From [Streptosporangium] indianense (GTDB taxonomy: Bacteria > Actinomycetota > Actinomycetes > Streptomycetales > Streptomycetaceae), in contig NZ_JAKEIO010000056.1 in assembly GCF_021474405.1 (NCBI RefSeq), positions 1-47,219 of the forward strand: a stretch of 47,219 bases of DNA, in the 5' to 3' direction. The notes under the pieces are model-generated. The model was given only the letters and a program-made list of their open reading frames with translations. It was not told the origin of the DNA and did not search any database. Made by a program: the position numbers and the translations under genes. Below are positions 18,333-25,774 of the stretch, one piece after another; within the stretch, counting starts at the first letter, position 1, and every line of letters begins with the position of its first letter.

Positions 18333-19214
18333 ATGGCGGAAATCATCCAGAAGGACGGCACATGGGCCTTCGACGGGGACGCGCTGCGGCTGACTCCCGG
18401 ACGGGACAAGAACGTCAGTCTGTTGCGCAGAGAACTGGGTGAACTGGTCGTTCCGTTAGGGGCGTTGGCCGGTGTCTCCCTGGAGCAGGGCAAGAAGTCG
18501 GGGCGGCTCAGGCTGCGGTTGCGGGACGGCGCCGACCCGCTGCTGCACGCCACCGGCGGCCGGCTCACCGAGCCGCACGACCCGTACCAACTGGTCGTGG
18601 AGTCCGACCGGTACGGCGTCGCCGAGTACTTCGTGGACGAGGTGCGCAGCGCACTGGTCCTCGACCAGGTCCCCGCCGGGCCGGTCGACGCGTACCTGCT
18701 GCCGGGCCCCTCCGTCCCCCTGTCGGTCTCCGCCGGGGACGGCACCGCCGGCTTCGACGGCGAGCGCATACGGCTGGAGTGGAACTGGAAGACGGAGGAC
18801 GCCAAGGCCGCGGCCGGCACCCGCACGCTCGCCCTCGCCGACATCACGGGCGTGGAGTGGCACCCGGCGGCCGGTCTGGAGAACGGCCACCTGCGCTTCA
18901 CCGTGCGGAACGCGCCCACCAAGGCCCCGCCCAAGTACGACCCGAACGCGGTGGAACTGTGGGGCTTCAAGAAGGACCCGCTGATGGCGCTGGTCGCGGC
19001 GGCGGTCCAGGCCAGGCTTCCGCACCCGGCCCGGGCCGCCGCCGACCCGGTGGACGCGCGACCGGAGCCGCCTTCCGCTTCGGTCGCGTCGTCCGAGGCC
19101 GACCACGACGCCCTGCTGCGCCGCCTGCGCGAACTCGGCGAGCTGCACCGCTCGGGGGTGCTGACGGACGAGGAGTTCACCCTGGCCAAGCAGGCGATCC
19201 TCAAGCGGATGTAG
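18333..19214 (+). CDS. DUF4429/SHOCT domain protein (TTA-containing)
   Basis: A 293-residue cytoplasmic protein of unknown function. The first 240 residues have the look of two DUF4429 (PH-like) units, each with a W-x-F-D/N-G and L-x-L-x-x-I-T/A-G-V-E pattern (E-W-N-W near 150, I-T-G-V-E-W near 170). The last 37 residues are a SHOCT domain (L-x-x-L-x-E-L-x-x-S-G-V-L-T-D-E-E-F-x-x-K-x-x-I-L). SHOCT segments are usually oligomerisation or membrane-association tails. Codon 42 is TTA (18456-18458), so translation should depend on the bldA tRNA. The start codon directly follows a hairpin (GGGTGGA-ACAA-TCCACCC, 18314-18331), whose GGTGG may be the ribosome site. It is divergent from the hexosaminidase. 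Confidence 0.82.
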   Translation: MAEIIQKDGTWAFDGDALRLTPGRDKNVSLLRRELGELVVPLGALAGVSLEQGKKSGRLRLRLRDGADPLLHATGGRLTEPHDPYQLVVESDRYGVAEYFVDEVRSALVLDQVPAGPVDAYLLPGPSVPLSVSAGDGTAGFDGERIRLEWNWKTEDAKAAAGTRTLALADITGVEWHPAAGLENGHLRFTVRNAPTKAPPKYDPNAVELWGFKKDPLMALVAAAVQARLPHPARAAADPVDARPEPPSASVASSEADHDALLRRLRELGELHRSGVLTDEEFTLAKQAILKRM

Positions 19215-19221
19215 CACGCGG

Positions 19222-19774
19222 CTACTTCGCCCGGCGCGCCACCGTGAAGTGGTCCACCTGGTCACCGCTCTCGGCGATGCCGCGCACCGTCAGCGTGGCC
19301 AGGTGCCCCTTCGGCGCGGGGGTGACGTCCACGCGCAGGAAGGAGTAGTCGAGGTAGCGCACCCGGGACCAGGCGACGGTCTCGTTCTGCTTGCCGCCCT
19401 CGACGTTGACGAAGGAGGCGACGGAGTCCACGTCGTGTTCGTTGCCCTCGTAGGACAGCGGGGCGCTGAAGGCGTAGAGGCTGCGGCCGGCCGCACCGGC
19501 CGTCACGTACACCACGCCCTCGGTCTCGGGGTAGGCCGTGCCGCCGATCGGGAGCTTCTTGGCGACCTTGTTCCCCTTGATGACGTCGGTGCGCTCGTAC
19601 TGGTGGTTGTGGCCGTTGACGACCAGGTCCACGGTGTACTTCTCCGCCGAGCGTGACGGCACCGCCTCTGATCATCGTGCGCCGGGAGAATCTTGTGCGC
19701 AGGTACTCGTGCTGCTCGGCCATGCTCATGCGCTCGGCGAGCCGCTCGGGTACGCCCATACGAGGAGTGTCCAT
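19222..19774 (-). pseudogene. Metallophosphoesterase with internal deletion and frameshift
   Basis: Two parts of one secreted metallophosphoesterase (purple acid phosphatase type) meet near 19650 in different frames. The upstream part reads MDTPRMGVPERLAERMSMAE and continues to a twin-arginine signal (S-R-R-T-M-I-R-G-G-A-V-T-L-G-G). The downstream part is a 146-codon C-terminus beginning near E-K-Y-T-V-D-L-V-V-N-G-H-N-H-Q-Y-E-R-T, whose G-H-x-H is the last metal-binding motif of the family. The first four metal motifs are absent, and the reading frame shifts at the junction. From usual family length roughly 300 residues are missing. The gene cannot make an active enzyme. Confidence 0.82.
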
Positions 19775-19886
19775 GGCGTCCAAAAATCGACGCCTCGGGC
19801 AACGGGATGCCGGACGTCCGGTGGACGGGCCACGAACAAGCGCTCATGACGGGTTCAATGTTCCCCCAAGGACCCCCCACAGACAT

Positions 19887-19904
19887 CTGCCCGAAATCGG
19901 GCAG
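19887..19904. promoter_or_regulatory. Inverted repeat upstream of the glmS unit
   Basis: CTGCCCGAAATCGGGCAG is an 8-bp inverted repeat with a 2-bp centre, 41 bp before the GTG start of the small gene preceding glmS. It is short and lacks a T tract, so an operator or a promoter-proximal hairpin is more likely than a terminator. The binding factor is unknown. Confidence 0.4.
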
Positions 19905-19945
19905 GATTCTTGCGTAAGCGGCTTCGGTACCTCAGGATCTAGCGA

Positions 19946-20203
19946 GTGCACGACGAACTCGTTGATCACCTGACGCGGTCCACCGCCCTCGGCCGGGGCG
20001 AGGCGCTGCGTGTGATCCAGGACGTGCTCGCCTACTTCGACGAGACGACCGAGGAGTACGTCCGTCGCCGCCACCGCGAGCTCCAGGCCCAGGGCCTGGT
20101 CAACGCGGCGATCTTCGAACGGATCGAGGCGGACCTCAAATACCGCGCGGTGGCCCCGCCGGAGCTCTCACTCCGGCAGCTGCGGCGCATCGTCTACGGC
20201 TAG
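19946..20203 (+). CDS. Small conserved-looking protein upstream of glmS, unknown function
   Basis: An 85-residue, highly charged, apparently all-helical soluble protein starting at GTG 19946 (V/MHDELVDHLTRSTALGRGEA). It has an R-R-R-H-R-E-L-Q mid-region and ends L-R-Q-L-R-R-I-V-Y-G. No domain is recognised. It ends 12 bp before glmS and is certainly co-transcribed with it. Its only clear context is control or assembly of GlcN-6-P synthesis, which is inference. Confidence 0.75.
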   Translation: MHDELVDHLTRSTALGRGEALRVIQDVLAYFDETTEEYVRRRHRELQAQGLVNAAIFERIEADLKYRAVAPPELSLRQLRRIVYG

Positions 20204-20215
20204 GAATACGTATAC

Positions 20216-22033
20216 ATGTGCGGAATCGTCGGTTACATCGGGAAGCGTGACGTCGCGCCCCTGCTCCTGGAGGGCCTGCAGCGCCTGGAGTACCGCGGCT
20301 ACGACTCCGCGGGCATCGTCGTCACGTCCCCGAAGACGTCCGGCCTGAAGATGGTCAAGGCCAAGGGCCGCGTCCGCGACCTCGAGGCCAAGGTCCCGGC
20401 CCGCTTCAAGGGCACCACCGGCATCGCCCACACCCGCTGGGCCACCCACGGCGCCCCGTCCGACGTGAACGCCCACCCGCACCTGGACGCCGAGGGCAAG
20501 GTCGCCGTCGTCCACAACGGCATCATCGACAACGCCTCCGACCTGCGCCGCAAGCTCGAGGCGGACGGCATCGAGTTCCTCTCCGAGACCGACACCGAGG
20601 TCCTCGTCCACCTCATCGCCCGCTCGCAGGCGACCAAGCTGGAGGACAAGGTCCGCGAGACCCTCCGGGTCATCGAGGGCACGTACGGCATCGCCGTCAT
20701 GCACGCCGACTTCCCCGACCGGATCGTCGTCGCCCGCAACGGCTCCCCGGTCGTCCTCGGCATCGGCGAGAAGGAGATGTTCGTCGCCTCCGACATCGCC
20801 GCGCTGGTCTCCCACACGCGGCAGATCGTCACCCTCGACGACGGCGAGATGGCCACCCTGAAGGCCGACGACTTCCGCACCTACACCACCGAGGGCACCC
20901 GCACCACCGCCGAGCCCACCACCGTGGAGTGGGAGGCCGCCTCCTACGACATGGGCGGCCACGACACGTACATGCACAAGGAGATCCACGAGCAGGCCGA
21001 CGCCGTGGACCGCGTGCTGCGCGGCCGCATCGACGACCGCTTCTCCACCGTGCACCTGGGCGGCCTCAACCTGGACGCCCGCGAGGCCCGGCGGATCCGC
21101 CGCGTGAAGATCCTCGGCTGCGGCACCTCGTACCACGCGGGCATGATCGGCGCCCAGATGATCGAGCAGCTGGCCCGCATCCCCGCCGACGCCGAGCCGG
21201 CCTCGGAGTTCCGCTACCGCAACGCGGTCGTCGACCCCGACACCCTCTACGTGGCGGTGTCCCAGTCCGGCGAGACCTACGACGTGCTGGCCGCCGTGCA
21301 GGAGCTCAAGCGCAAGGGCGCGCGTGTCCTCGGCGTGGTGAACGTCGTGGGCTCGGCGATCGCCCGTGAGGCCGACGGCGGCATCTACGTGCACGCCGGA
21401 CCCGAGGTCTGCGTCGTCTCCACCAAGTGCTTCACCAACACCACGGTCGCCTTCGCCCTGCTCGCCCTCCACCTGGGCCGCACCCGCGACCTCTCGGTCA
21501 GCGACGGCAAGCGGATCATCGAGGGCCTGCGCAAGCTGCCCGCCCAGATCTCCGAGATCCTCCAGCAGGAGGAGGAGGTCAAGAAGCTGGCCCTGCAGTT
21601 CGCCGAGGCCCGCTCGATGCTCTTCATCGGCCGTGTCCGGGGCTACCCCGTGGCCCGTGAGGCCTCCCTGAAGCTCAAGGAGATCTCCTACATCCACGCC
21701 GAGGCCTACCCCGCCTCGGAGCTCAAGCACGGCCCCCTGGCCCTGATCGAGCCGGCCCTGCCGACGGTGGCGATCGTCCCCGACGACGATCTGCTGGAGA
21801 AGAACCGCGCCGCCATGGAGGAGATCAAGGCCCGCAGCGGCAAGATCCTCGCCGTGGCCCACCAGCCCCAGGAGAAGGCCGACGAGACGATCGTCGTCCC
21901 CAAGAACGAGGACGAGCTGGACCCGATCCTGATGGGCATCCCGCTCCAGCTCCTGGCGTACCACACGGCACTGGTACTCGGCCGCGACATCGACAAGCCC
22001 CGCAACCTCGCCAAGTCGGTGACGGTGGAATAA
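20216..22033 (+). CDS. glmS: Glutamine-fructose-6-phosphate aminotransferase (isomerizing)
   Basis: A 605-residue GlmS that makes glucosamine-6-phosphate from fructose-6-phosphate and glutamine, the entry step to UDP-GlcNAc and peptidoglycan. The N-terminal Ntn-amidotransferase begins M-C-G-I-V-G-Y-I-G (catalytic Cys after Met removal) and has T-R-W-A-T-H-G near 80. Two SIS domains follow, with C-G-T-S-Y-H-A-G near 302 and S-Q-S-G-E-T near 350, and the C-terminus ends K-S-V-T-V-E as in all GlmS. Start and length are standard. A terminator follows at 22124. No glmS ribozyme or dre site was recognised upstream. Confidence 0.97.
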   Translation: MCGIVGYIGKRDVAPLLLEGLQRLEYRGYDSAGIVVTSPKTSGLKMVKAKGRVRDLEAKVPARFKGTTGIAHTRWATHGAPSDVNAHPHLDAEGKVAVVHNGIIDNASDLRRKLEADGIEFLSETDTEVLVHLIARSQATKLEDKVRETLRVIEGTYGIAVMHADFPDRIVVARNGSPVVLGIGEKEMFVASDIAALVSHTRQIVTLDDGEMATLKADDFRTYTTEGTRTTAEPTTVEWEAASYDMGGHDTYMHKEIHEQADAVDRVLRGRIDDRFSTVHLGGLNLDAREARRIRRVKILGCGTSYHAGMIGAQMIEQLARIPADAEPASEFRYRNAVVDPDTLYVAVSQSGETYDVLAAVQELKRKGARVLGVVNVVGSAIAREADGGIYVHAGPEVCVVSTKCFTNTTVAFALLALHLGRTRDLSVSDGKRIIEGLRKLPAQISEILQQEEEVKKLALQFAEARSMLFIGRVRGYPVAREASLKLKEISYIHAEAYPASELKHGPLALIEPALPTVAIVPDDDLLEKNRAAMEEIKARSGKILAVAHQPQEKADETIVVPKNEDELDPILMGIPLQLLAYHTALVLGRDIDKPRNLAKSVTVE

Positions 22034-22123
22034 AAGCTCTCCCCACCGAAGCGATCATTGAGGAACCCCCGCGGCGAGCCATCACGTCCGCGAGAGCGGC
22101 GCCGGTTTAGGCGCAAAAAGGGG

Positions 22124-22167
22124 ACGGACCCCCATGTGCTGCCACCAAGGCACAGGGGGTCCGTTTT
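22124..22167 (+). terminator. Intrinsic terminator after glmS
   Basis: A 15-bp stem (arm ACGGACCCCC-TGTGC at 22124-22139 with 22150-22164, one bulged base), a 10-nt loop and a TTTT tract. It lies 90 bp after the glmS stop and 44 bp before the end of the convergent gene, so it may serve both directions. Confidence 0.88.
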
Positions 22168-22210
22168 CATCGTCGGGAAGCCGCCCAACTCCCCGACGTC
22201 GGCTGCCGAT

Positions 22211-22771
22211 TCAGCCGGTGGCCGTCACCCCCCGGCCGGCAGCCCGCCGCGAAAGCGCCGCAGGCCAGTGCGCCGACGCCGCAGTCGCCGCGCGCCAGGC
22301 CACCGCACCCGCGGCGACGGCGAACCAGCCGCCCGCCTTGGTGAGCCCGTCGTTGCCCGCGAACTCGGCGACCGCCATGAGCAACAGGGCGACGAAGAAC
22401 AGCCCGTACCCGCCGCGCCCCAGCCGGTCCCCGCCCGCGAGCGTCAACGACAGGGCCACCAGGGCGAACAACAGCAGGAACACCCCTGCCCCGTTGCCGC
22501 GGGCGCCGTCGGACACGGCCCACGTGAACCACAGCGCCCCGAGCACCGAGAACGCCGGACCACCGGCGGCGTCCCCTTCCCGCAGGGCCACGAGGCCCGC
22601 GACGAACGGGGCGACTCCGCCCACGTACTGGGCGATTGACACTGCGTCAGCGGCCGAGACGCCGTCGATCACCGCGGTGTGCCCCAGCCCGAAGGCCAAC
22701 AGGGTGATGGCGAGGGCGAGTCGACCGGCCACGGTCGTGATTCCGCTTCCCGCGGAGACGTCTTCGTCCAC
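22211..22771 (-). CDS. GPR1/FUN34/YaaH family membrane protein (putative acetate/succinate transporter)
   Basis: A 186-residue protein with about six hydrophobic segments. The pattern Q-Y-V-G-G-V-A-P-F-V-A-G followed by an F-x-x-x-G-A-L-W-F-T-W segment is that of the AceTr (SatP/YaaH) acetate uptake family. GTG 22771 is chosen because GAAGGGAG lies six bases upstream; the frame is open a further 34 codons but that stretch is not family-like. Transport of small carboxylates is from family knowledge only. Confidence 0.78.
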   Translation of the reverse strand: MDEDVSAGSGITTVAGRLALAITLLAFGLGHTAVIDGVSAADAVSIAQYVGGVAPFVAGLVALREGDAAGGPAFSVLGALWFTWAVSDGARGNGAGVFLLLFALVALSLTLAGGDRLGRGGYGLFFVALLLMAVAEFAGNDGLTKAGGWFAVAAGAVAWRAATAASAHWPAALSRRAAGRGVTATG

Positions 22772-22885
22772 GGCGGGCTCCCTTCGTGCACGTGCAGTGT
22801 GCGGTGCTCCGTATATGCCCTTCACAAGGGCACAAACACCTCTGCGCGCGAGGAGATTCGCGCGGTGCACCAAGGGAGTTGAAGC

Positions 22886-23413
22886 TCAGGGAATGACGAT
22901 GACGGGCCGCTGCGCCCGCTTGGCGAGCCGCCCCGCGACCGAGCCGAAGATGCGCCCGACGATGCCGTGGGTGGAGCCGACGACGATCGCGTCGGCCTCG
23001 TACTCACGGCCGACCTCTTCGAGTTCGTGGCAGATGTCGCCGCCGCGCTCGACCAGGATCCAGGGCACCTCGGCGAGGTAGTCCGCACAGGCCAGCTCCA
23101 GACCGAGCACCTCGGTGCGGTGGTCCGGCACGTCCACGAACACCGGCGGCTCACAGCCGGCCCACACCGTGGTCGGCAGCCGGTTGGCGACGTGGACGAT
23201 GATCAGGCCCGATCCGGAACGATGGGCCATCCCGATCGCGTAGGCCAGGGCGCGCTCACTGGACGTGGAGCCGTCGAAGCCGACGACGACCCCGTGCTTG
23301 AACGCGGGATCGCAGGAATGGCGTGGCTCTTCCGCCGCCAGGGGCTCGGCCGCCGTGGGATCGGCGACGGGCCGCTTGCGGTCCGCGGGTTCGAAGAATT
23401 CGTGACCGGCCAT
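22886..23413 (-). CDS. Universal stress protein (UspA family, ATP-binding type)
   Basis: A single USP domain at about residues 40-175 of 175. V-V-V-G-F-D-G-S-T-S-S-E-R-A (nucleotide-binding start of the domain) and G-S-T-H-G-I-V-G-R-I-F-G-S-V-A (the G-2x-G-9x-G-S/T phosphate loop) indicate the ATP-binding class. The first 35 residues are a polar, low-complexity extension. Start uncertain: ATG 23413 is used, ATG 23455 is an alternative with 14 more residues. Role in stress or dormancy is from the family. Confidence 0.88.
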   Translation of the reverse strand: MAGHEFFEPADRKRPVADPTAAEPLAAEEPRHSCDPAFKHGVVVGFDGSTSSERALAYAIGMAHRSGSGLIIVHVANRLPTTVWAGCEPPVFVDVPDHRTEVLGLELACADYLAEVPWILVERGGDICHELEEVGREYEADAIVVGSTHGIVGRIFGSVAGRLAKRAQRPVIVIP

Positions 23414-23455
23414 GGCTGTCTCGGCGTCGTGATCCTTATACGGGAGGGACAACAT

Positions 23456-23719
23456 GTGCGGCGGAGCTGTGTCCGGGATTGGTCTTCCCGACCCCATACC
23501 CCCAAGGGTACGGCGGCACGCCTCCTTAGCCCAGATCCCGCTCACTGTGCGTGCGGGTTCCAGGGAGCATGCACGAGGCACCGCCCGTAACGCAATGGTT
23601 GCTGCGCTGTACAGGCGGTTTGCACGGGATTCACTGACCCGTGACGGTGATCGGCGCAGCCAGTGACCGACGCCCGGGCCGCGCGTTGAACTCCGTGAGT
23701 CACGCCACAGGGAGCCCGC
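23456..23719. other. Intergenic region between the universal stress gene and the small membrane protein
   Basis: A divergent promoter region. It holds a 15-bp stretch (23569-23583) identical to the first 15 bases of accD1 and opening a 22-codon ORF, but the GGGAG there is too close to the ATG for normal initiation. No operator or promoter motif could be assigned. Confidence 0.4.
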
Positions 23720-24052
23720 ATGTCCGCACCACGCCCCGCCGTCGAGGCGGACCGCGCGACCCCGCCGCCGCGGGACACCGTGACGGATGTGGTTCGCTGG
23801 GCCGCCTTCAGTTGCCTGCTCGTCCCGGTGGTGCTCCTCGGCTACGGCACCTCTCTCGCCGGCGCCGCGGGCACCGCCCTCGGGCTCGCGGCCGTCACGG
23901 GCGCCTGCCGGGTCCTGCTGCGCCAGTCCGAGCGCGGCGCGGCGCGCCTCGCGGCGGAGGACCGGGCACCGCACCGGGGACGGCGCCACCGCACCGGAAC
24001 GGGCTCGCACCGCGGCGGACGGCGTACCGGCGGAGATACACCGGTCGGCTGA
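23720..24052 (+). CDS. Small membrane protein upstream of adpA, unknown function
   Basis: A 110-residue protein with two hydrophobic segments (about residues 27-43 and 46-67) separated by a short G-Y-G-T-S-L-A turn, and a strongly basic, arginine-rich tail (R-G-R-R-H-R-T-G-T-G). Topology by the positive-inside rule would place both ends in the cytoplasm. AGGGAG lies six bases before the ATG. No domain recognised. It precedes adpA in the same direction with a 373-bp gap. Confidence 0.68.
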   Translation: MSAPRPAVEADRATPPPRDTVTDVVRWAAFSCLLVPVVLLGYGTSLAGAAGTALGLAAVTGACRVLLRQSERGAARLAAEDRAPHRGRRHRTGTGSHRGGRRTGGDTPVG

Positions 24053-24372
24053 CCGGTTTCCGCGCACGCACACAGCGGTTTTCAGCCAACTTCTCATACC
24101 TGTGCATCACCCCGCCCGACCACCCCCCAACCCCCGTTCGACCTGCACGGAAAGGACCCCGGGGGGTCTGCGCACCCTACGTGGATTGGCCACTGCGACA
24201 AGGCGCACTTCCCTGCACGCCCCACGAGTGCAACGCTTCGTGATCGAATGCTTCACGCCAAGTTGCCAAGTCGACAATGTGCCGAGGGCCATACCGGCCA
24301 CTTCGGCACGACGGCACACAGTAGATTCGATCTTGACTACGGCGGGGGACTCGTGCAGGACCGAGGGGAAAC
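24053..24372. other. adpA upstream region with possible AdpA sites
   Basis: This stretch holds no gene. The reverse complement of 24291-24300 is TGGCCGGTAT, a perfect match to the published AdpA consensus TGGCSNGWWY, and that of 24251-24260 (TGGCGTGAAG) matches at 9 of 10. AdpA autoregulation would fit. A TTGACT hexamer at 24333-24338 and TAGATT at 24322-24327 are possible promoter elements, but I cannot pair them with confidence. No convincing A-factor-receptor (ArpA-type) palindrome was recognised. Confidence 0.5.
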
Positions 24373-24429
24373 GTGCAGGAGCGACACAACCGAGGAGCCG
24401 CGACCACCGAGGGGGGCTTAGCAGTATGA
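24373..24429 (+). CDS. Possible leader ORF of adpA with a TTA codon
   Basis: An 18-codon ORF starting at GTG 24373 with GAGGGG four bases upstream. The peptide is MQERHNRGAATTEGGLAV and its stop TGA (24427-24429) overlaps the adpA ATG (24426-24428) as ATGA. Codon 16 is TTA (24418-24420). If translated, ribosomes finishing the leader would couple into adpA, and shortage of the bldA tRNA would stall them over the adpA ribosome site. The ORF and spacing are seen directly; expression and function are inference. Confidence 0.4.
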   Translation: MQERHNRGAATTEGGLAV

Positions 24430-25670
24430 GCCACGACTCCACTGCCGCGCCGGAAGCCGCGGCCCGGAAGCTTTCCGGGCGACGTCGCAAGGAGATCGTC
24501 GCGGTGCTGCTGTTCAGCGGCGGCCCCATCTTCGAGAGTTCCATACCACTGTCGGTGTTCGGGGTTGACCGCCAGGACGCCGGCGTACCGCGCTACCGAC
24601 TACTCGTGTGCGGAGGCGAGGAAGGCCCGCTGCGGACCACAGGGGGCCTCGAACTCACCGCACCACACGGCCTGGAAGCGATCTCGCGCGCGGGCACGGT
24701 CGTCGTACCGGCCTGGCGTTCGATCACTTCCCCGCCTCCGGAGGAGGCGCTCGACGCGCTGCGCCGCGCCCACGAGGAGGGCGCCCGCATCGTCGGACTG
24801 TGCACCGGCGCCTTCGTCCTCGCGGCGGCCGGCCTGCTGGACGGCCGTCCCGCGACGACCCACTGGATGTACGCACCGACGCTGGCCAAGCGCTACCCGT
24901 CGGTGCACGTGGACCCGCGTGAGCTGTTCGTCGACGACGGCGACGTGCTCACGTCGGCGGGCACGGCCGCGGGCATCGACCTGTGCCTGCACATCGTGCG
25001 CACGGACCACGGGAACGAGGCCGCCGGGGCCCTGGCCAGGCGACTCGTCGTGCCACCGCGCCGCAGCGGCGGGCAGGAGCGCTACCTCGACAGGTCTTTA
25101 CCGGAGGAGATCGGCGCCGACCCGCTCGCCGAGGTCGTCGCCTGGGCGCTGGAGCACCTCCACGAACAGTTCGACGTGGAGACCCTGGCGGCACGCGCGT
25201 ACATGAGCAGGCGTACGTTCGACCGCCGCTTCCGCTCGCTGACCGGGAGCGCTCCGCTGCAGTGGCTGATCACGCAGCGGGTCCTCCAGGCGCAGCGCCT
25301 GCTGGAGACGTCGGACTACTCGGTGGACGAGGTGGCCGGCCGCTGCGGCTTCCGGTCGCCGGTCGCCCTGCGCGGGCACTTCCGCCGCCAGCTGGGCTCG
25401 TCCCCGGCCGCGTACCGGGCGGCCTACCGCGCCCGGCGCCCCCAGGGCGAGCGGCCGCAGGAGACCGAGAGCGCTCCGGGCGGCCCCGGGCCCGGCATGC
25501 CGGGCCATCCGGGCCACGCCGGGCACCCCGGCCAGCCCGGCCAGGCACCGGCCCCGCTCCACCCGGAGCACCCGGTGCCGCTGCAGTCCCGCCGTGCGGC
25601 GGCGGCGAGCGCGGTCGGCCAGTCCCCGGCTCTGTCGGGGAGCCTGCCCGGGCAGCGCAGCGCACCGTGA
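24426..25670 (+). CDS. adpA: AdpA, AraC-family developmental master regulator
   Basis: A 414-residue transcription factor. An N-terminal DJ-1/ThiJ/PfpI-like (GATase1-like) dimerisation domain covers about residues 23-195, including G-L-C-T-G-A-F-V-L-A-A-A-G. An AraC/XylS DNA-binding domain with two helix-turn-helix motifs covers about 235-335 (L-A-A-R-A-Y-M-S-R-R-T-F-D-R-R-F and V-A-G-R-C-G-F-R-S-P-V-A-L-R-G-H-F). A proline/glycine-rich tail follows, with G-H-P/G-H-A repeats. Codon 225 (25098-25100), between the domains, is TTA, the known bldA-dependence point of adpA (bldH). AdpA activates aerial growth, secreted protease and antibiotic genes. A terminator follows and orn is next, as in other streptomycetes. 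Confidence 0.97.
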   Translation: MSHDSTAAPEAAARKLSGRRRKEIVAVLLFSGGPIFESSIPLSVFGVDRQDAGVPRYRLLVCGGEEGPLRTTGGLELTAPHGLEAISRAGTVVVPAWRSITSPPPEEALDALRRAHEEGARIVGLCTGAFVLAAAGLLDGRPATTHWMYAPTLAKRYPSVHVDPRELFVDDGDVLTSAGTAAGIDLCLHIVRTDHGNEAAGALARRLVVPPRRSGGQERYLDRSLPEEIGADPLAEVVAWALEHLHEQFDVETLAARAYMSRRTFDRRFRSLTGSAPLQWLITQRVLQAQRLLETSDYSVDEVAGRCGFRSPVALRGHFRRQLGSSPAAYRAAYRARRPQGERPQETESAPGGPGPGMPGHPGHAGHPGQPGQAPAPLHPEHPVPLQSRRAAAASAVGQSPALSGSLPGQRSAP

Positions 25671-25677
25671 ACCGGTA

Positions 25678-25725
25678 GCCGCGGGGCCCGCGAGGAGCAC
25701 CCCTCCCCGCGGGCCCCGCGGCTTT
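25678..25725 (+). terminator. Intrinsic terminator after adpA
   Basis: A 15-bp perfect GC-rich stem (25678-25692 with 25708-25722, arm GCCGCGGGGCCCGCG) with a 15-nt loop, followed by TTTC. It begins seven bases after the adpA stop. Confidence 0.85.
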
Positions 25726-25774
25726 CGCGGTAGGGGCGGCCCCGCCGGAAGCGGCGGGCCGTAAGGTTAGACAC

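Noticed and set aside
22058..23081. Forward-strand open frames over the YaaH-family and universal stress genes
   Set aside because: Reverse-strand frames carry clear membrane and UspA motifs; the forward frames are Arg/Pro/Ala-rich shadows.
23569..23637. 22-codon ORF starting with the same 15 bases as accD1
   Set aside because: The GGGAG is only about one base from the ATG, the peptide is not recognisable, and similarity to accD1 stops after 15 bases; most likely coincidence.
25480..25560. G-H-P/G-Q-P repeats near the adpA 3' end as a separate repeat element
   Set aside because: In frame with adpA and typical of its low-complexity tail.
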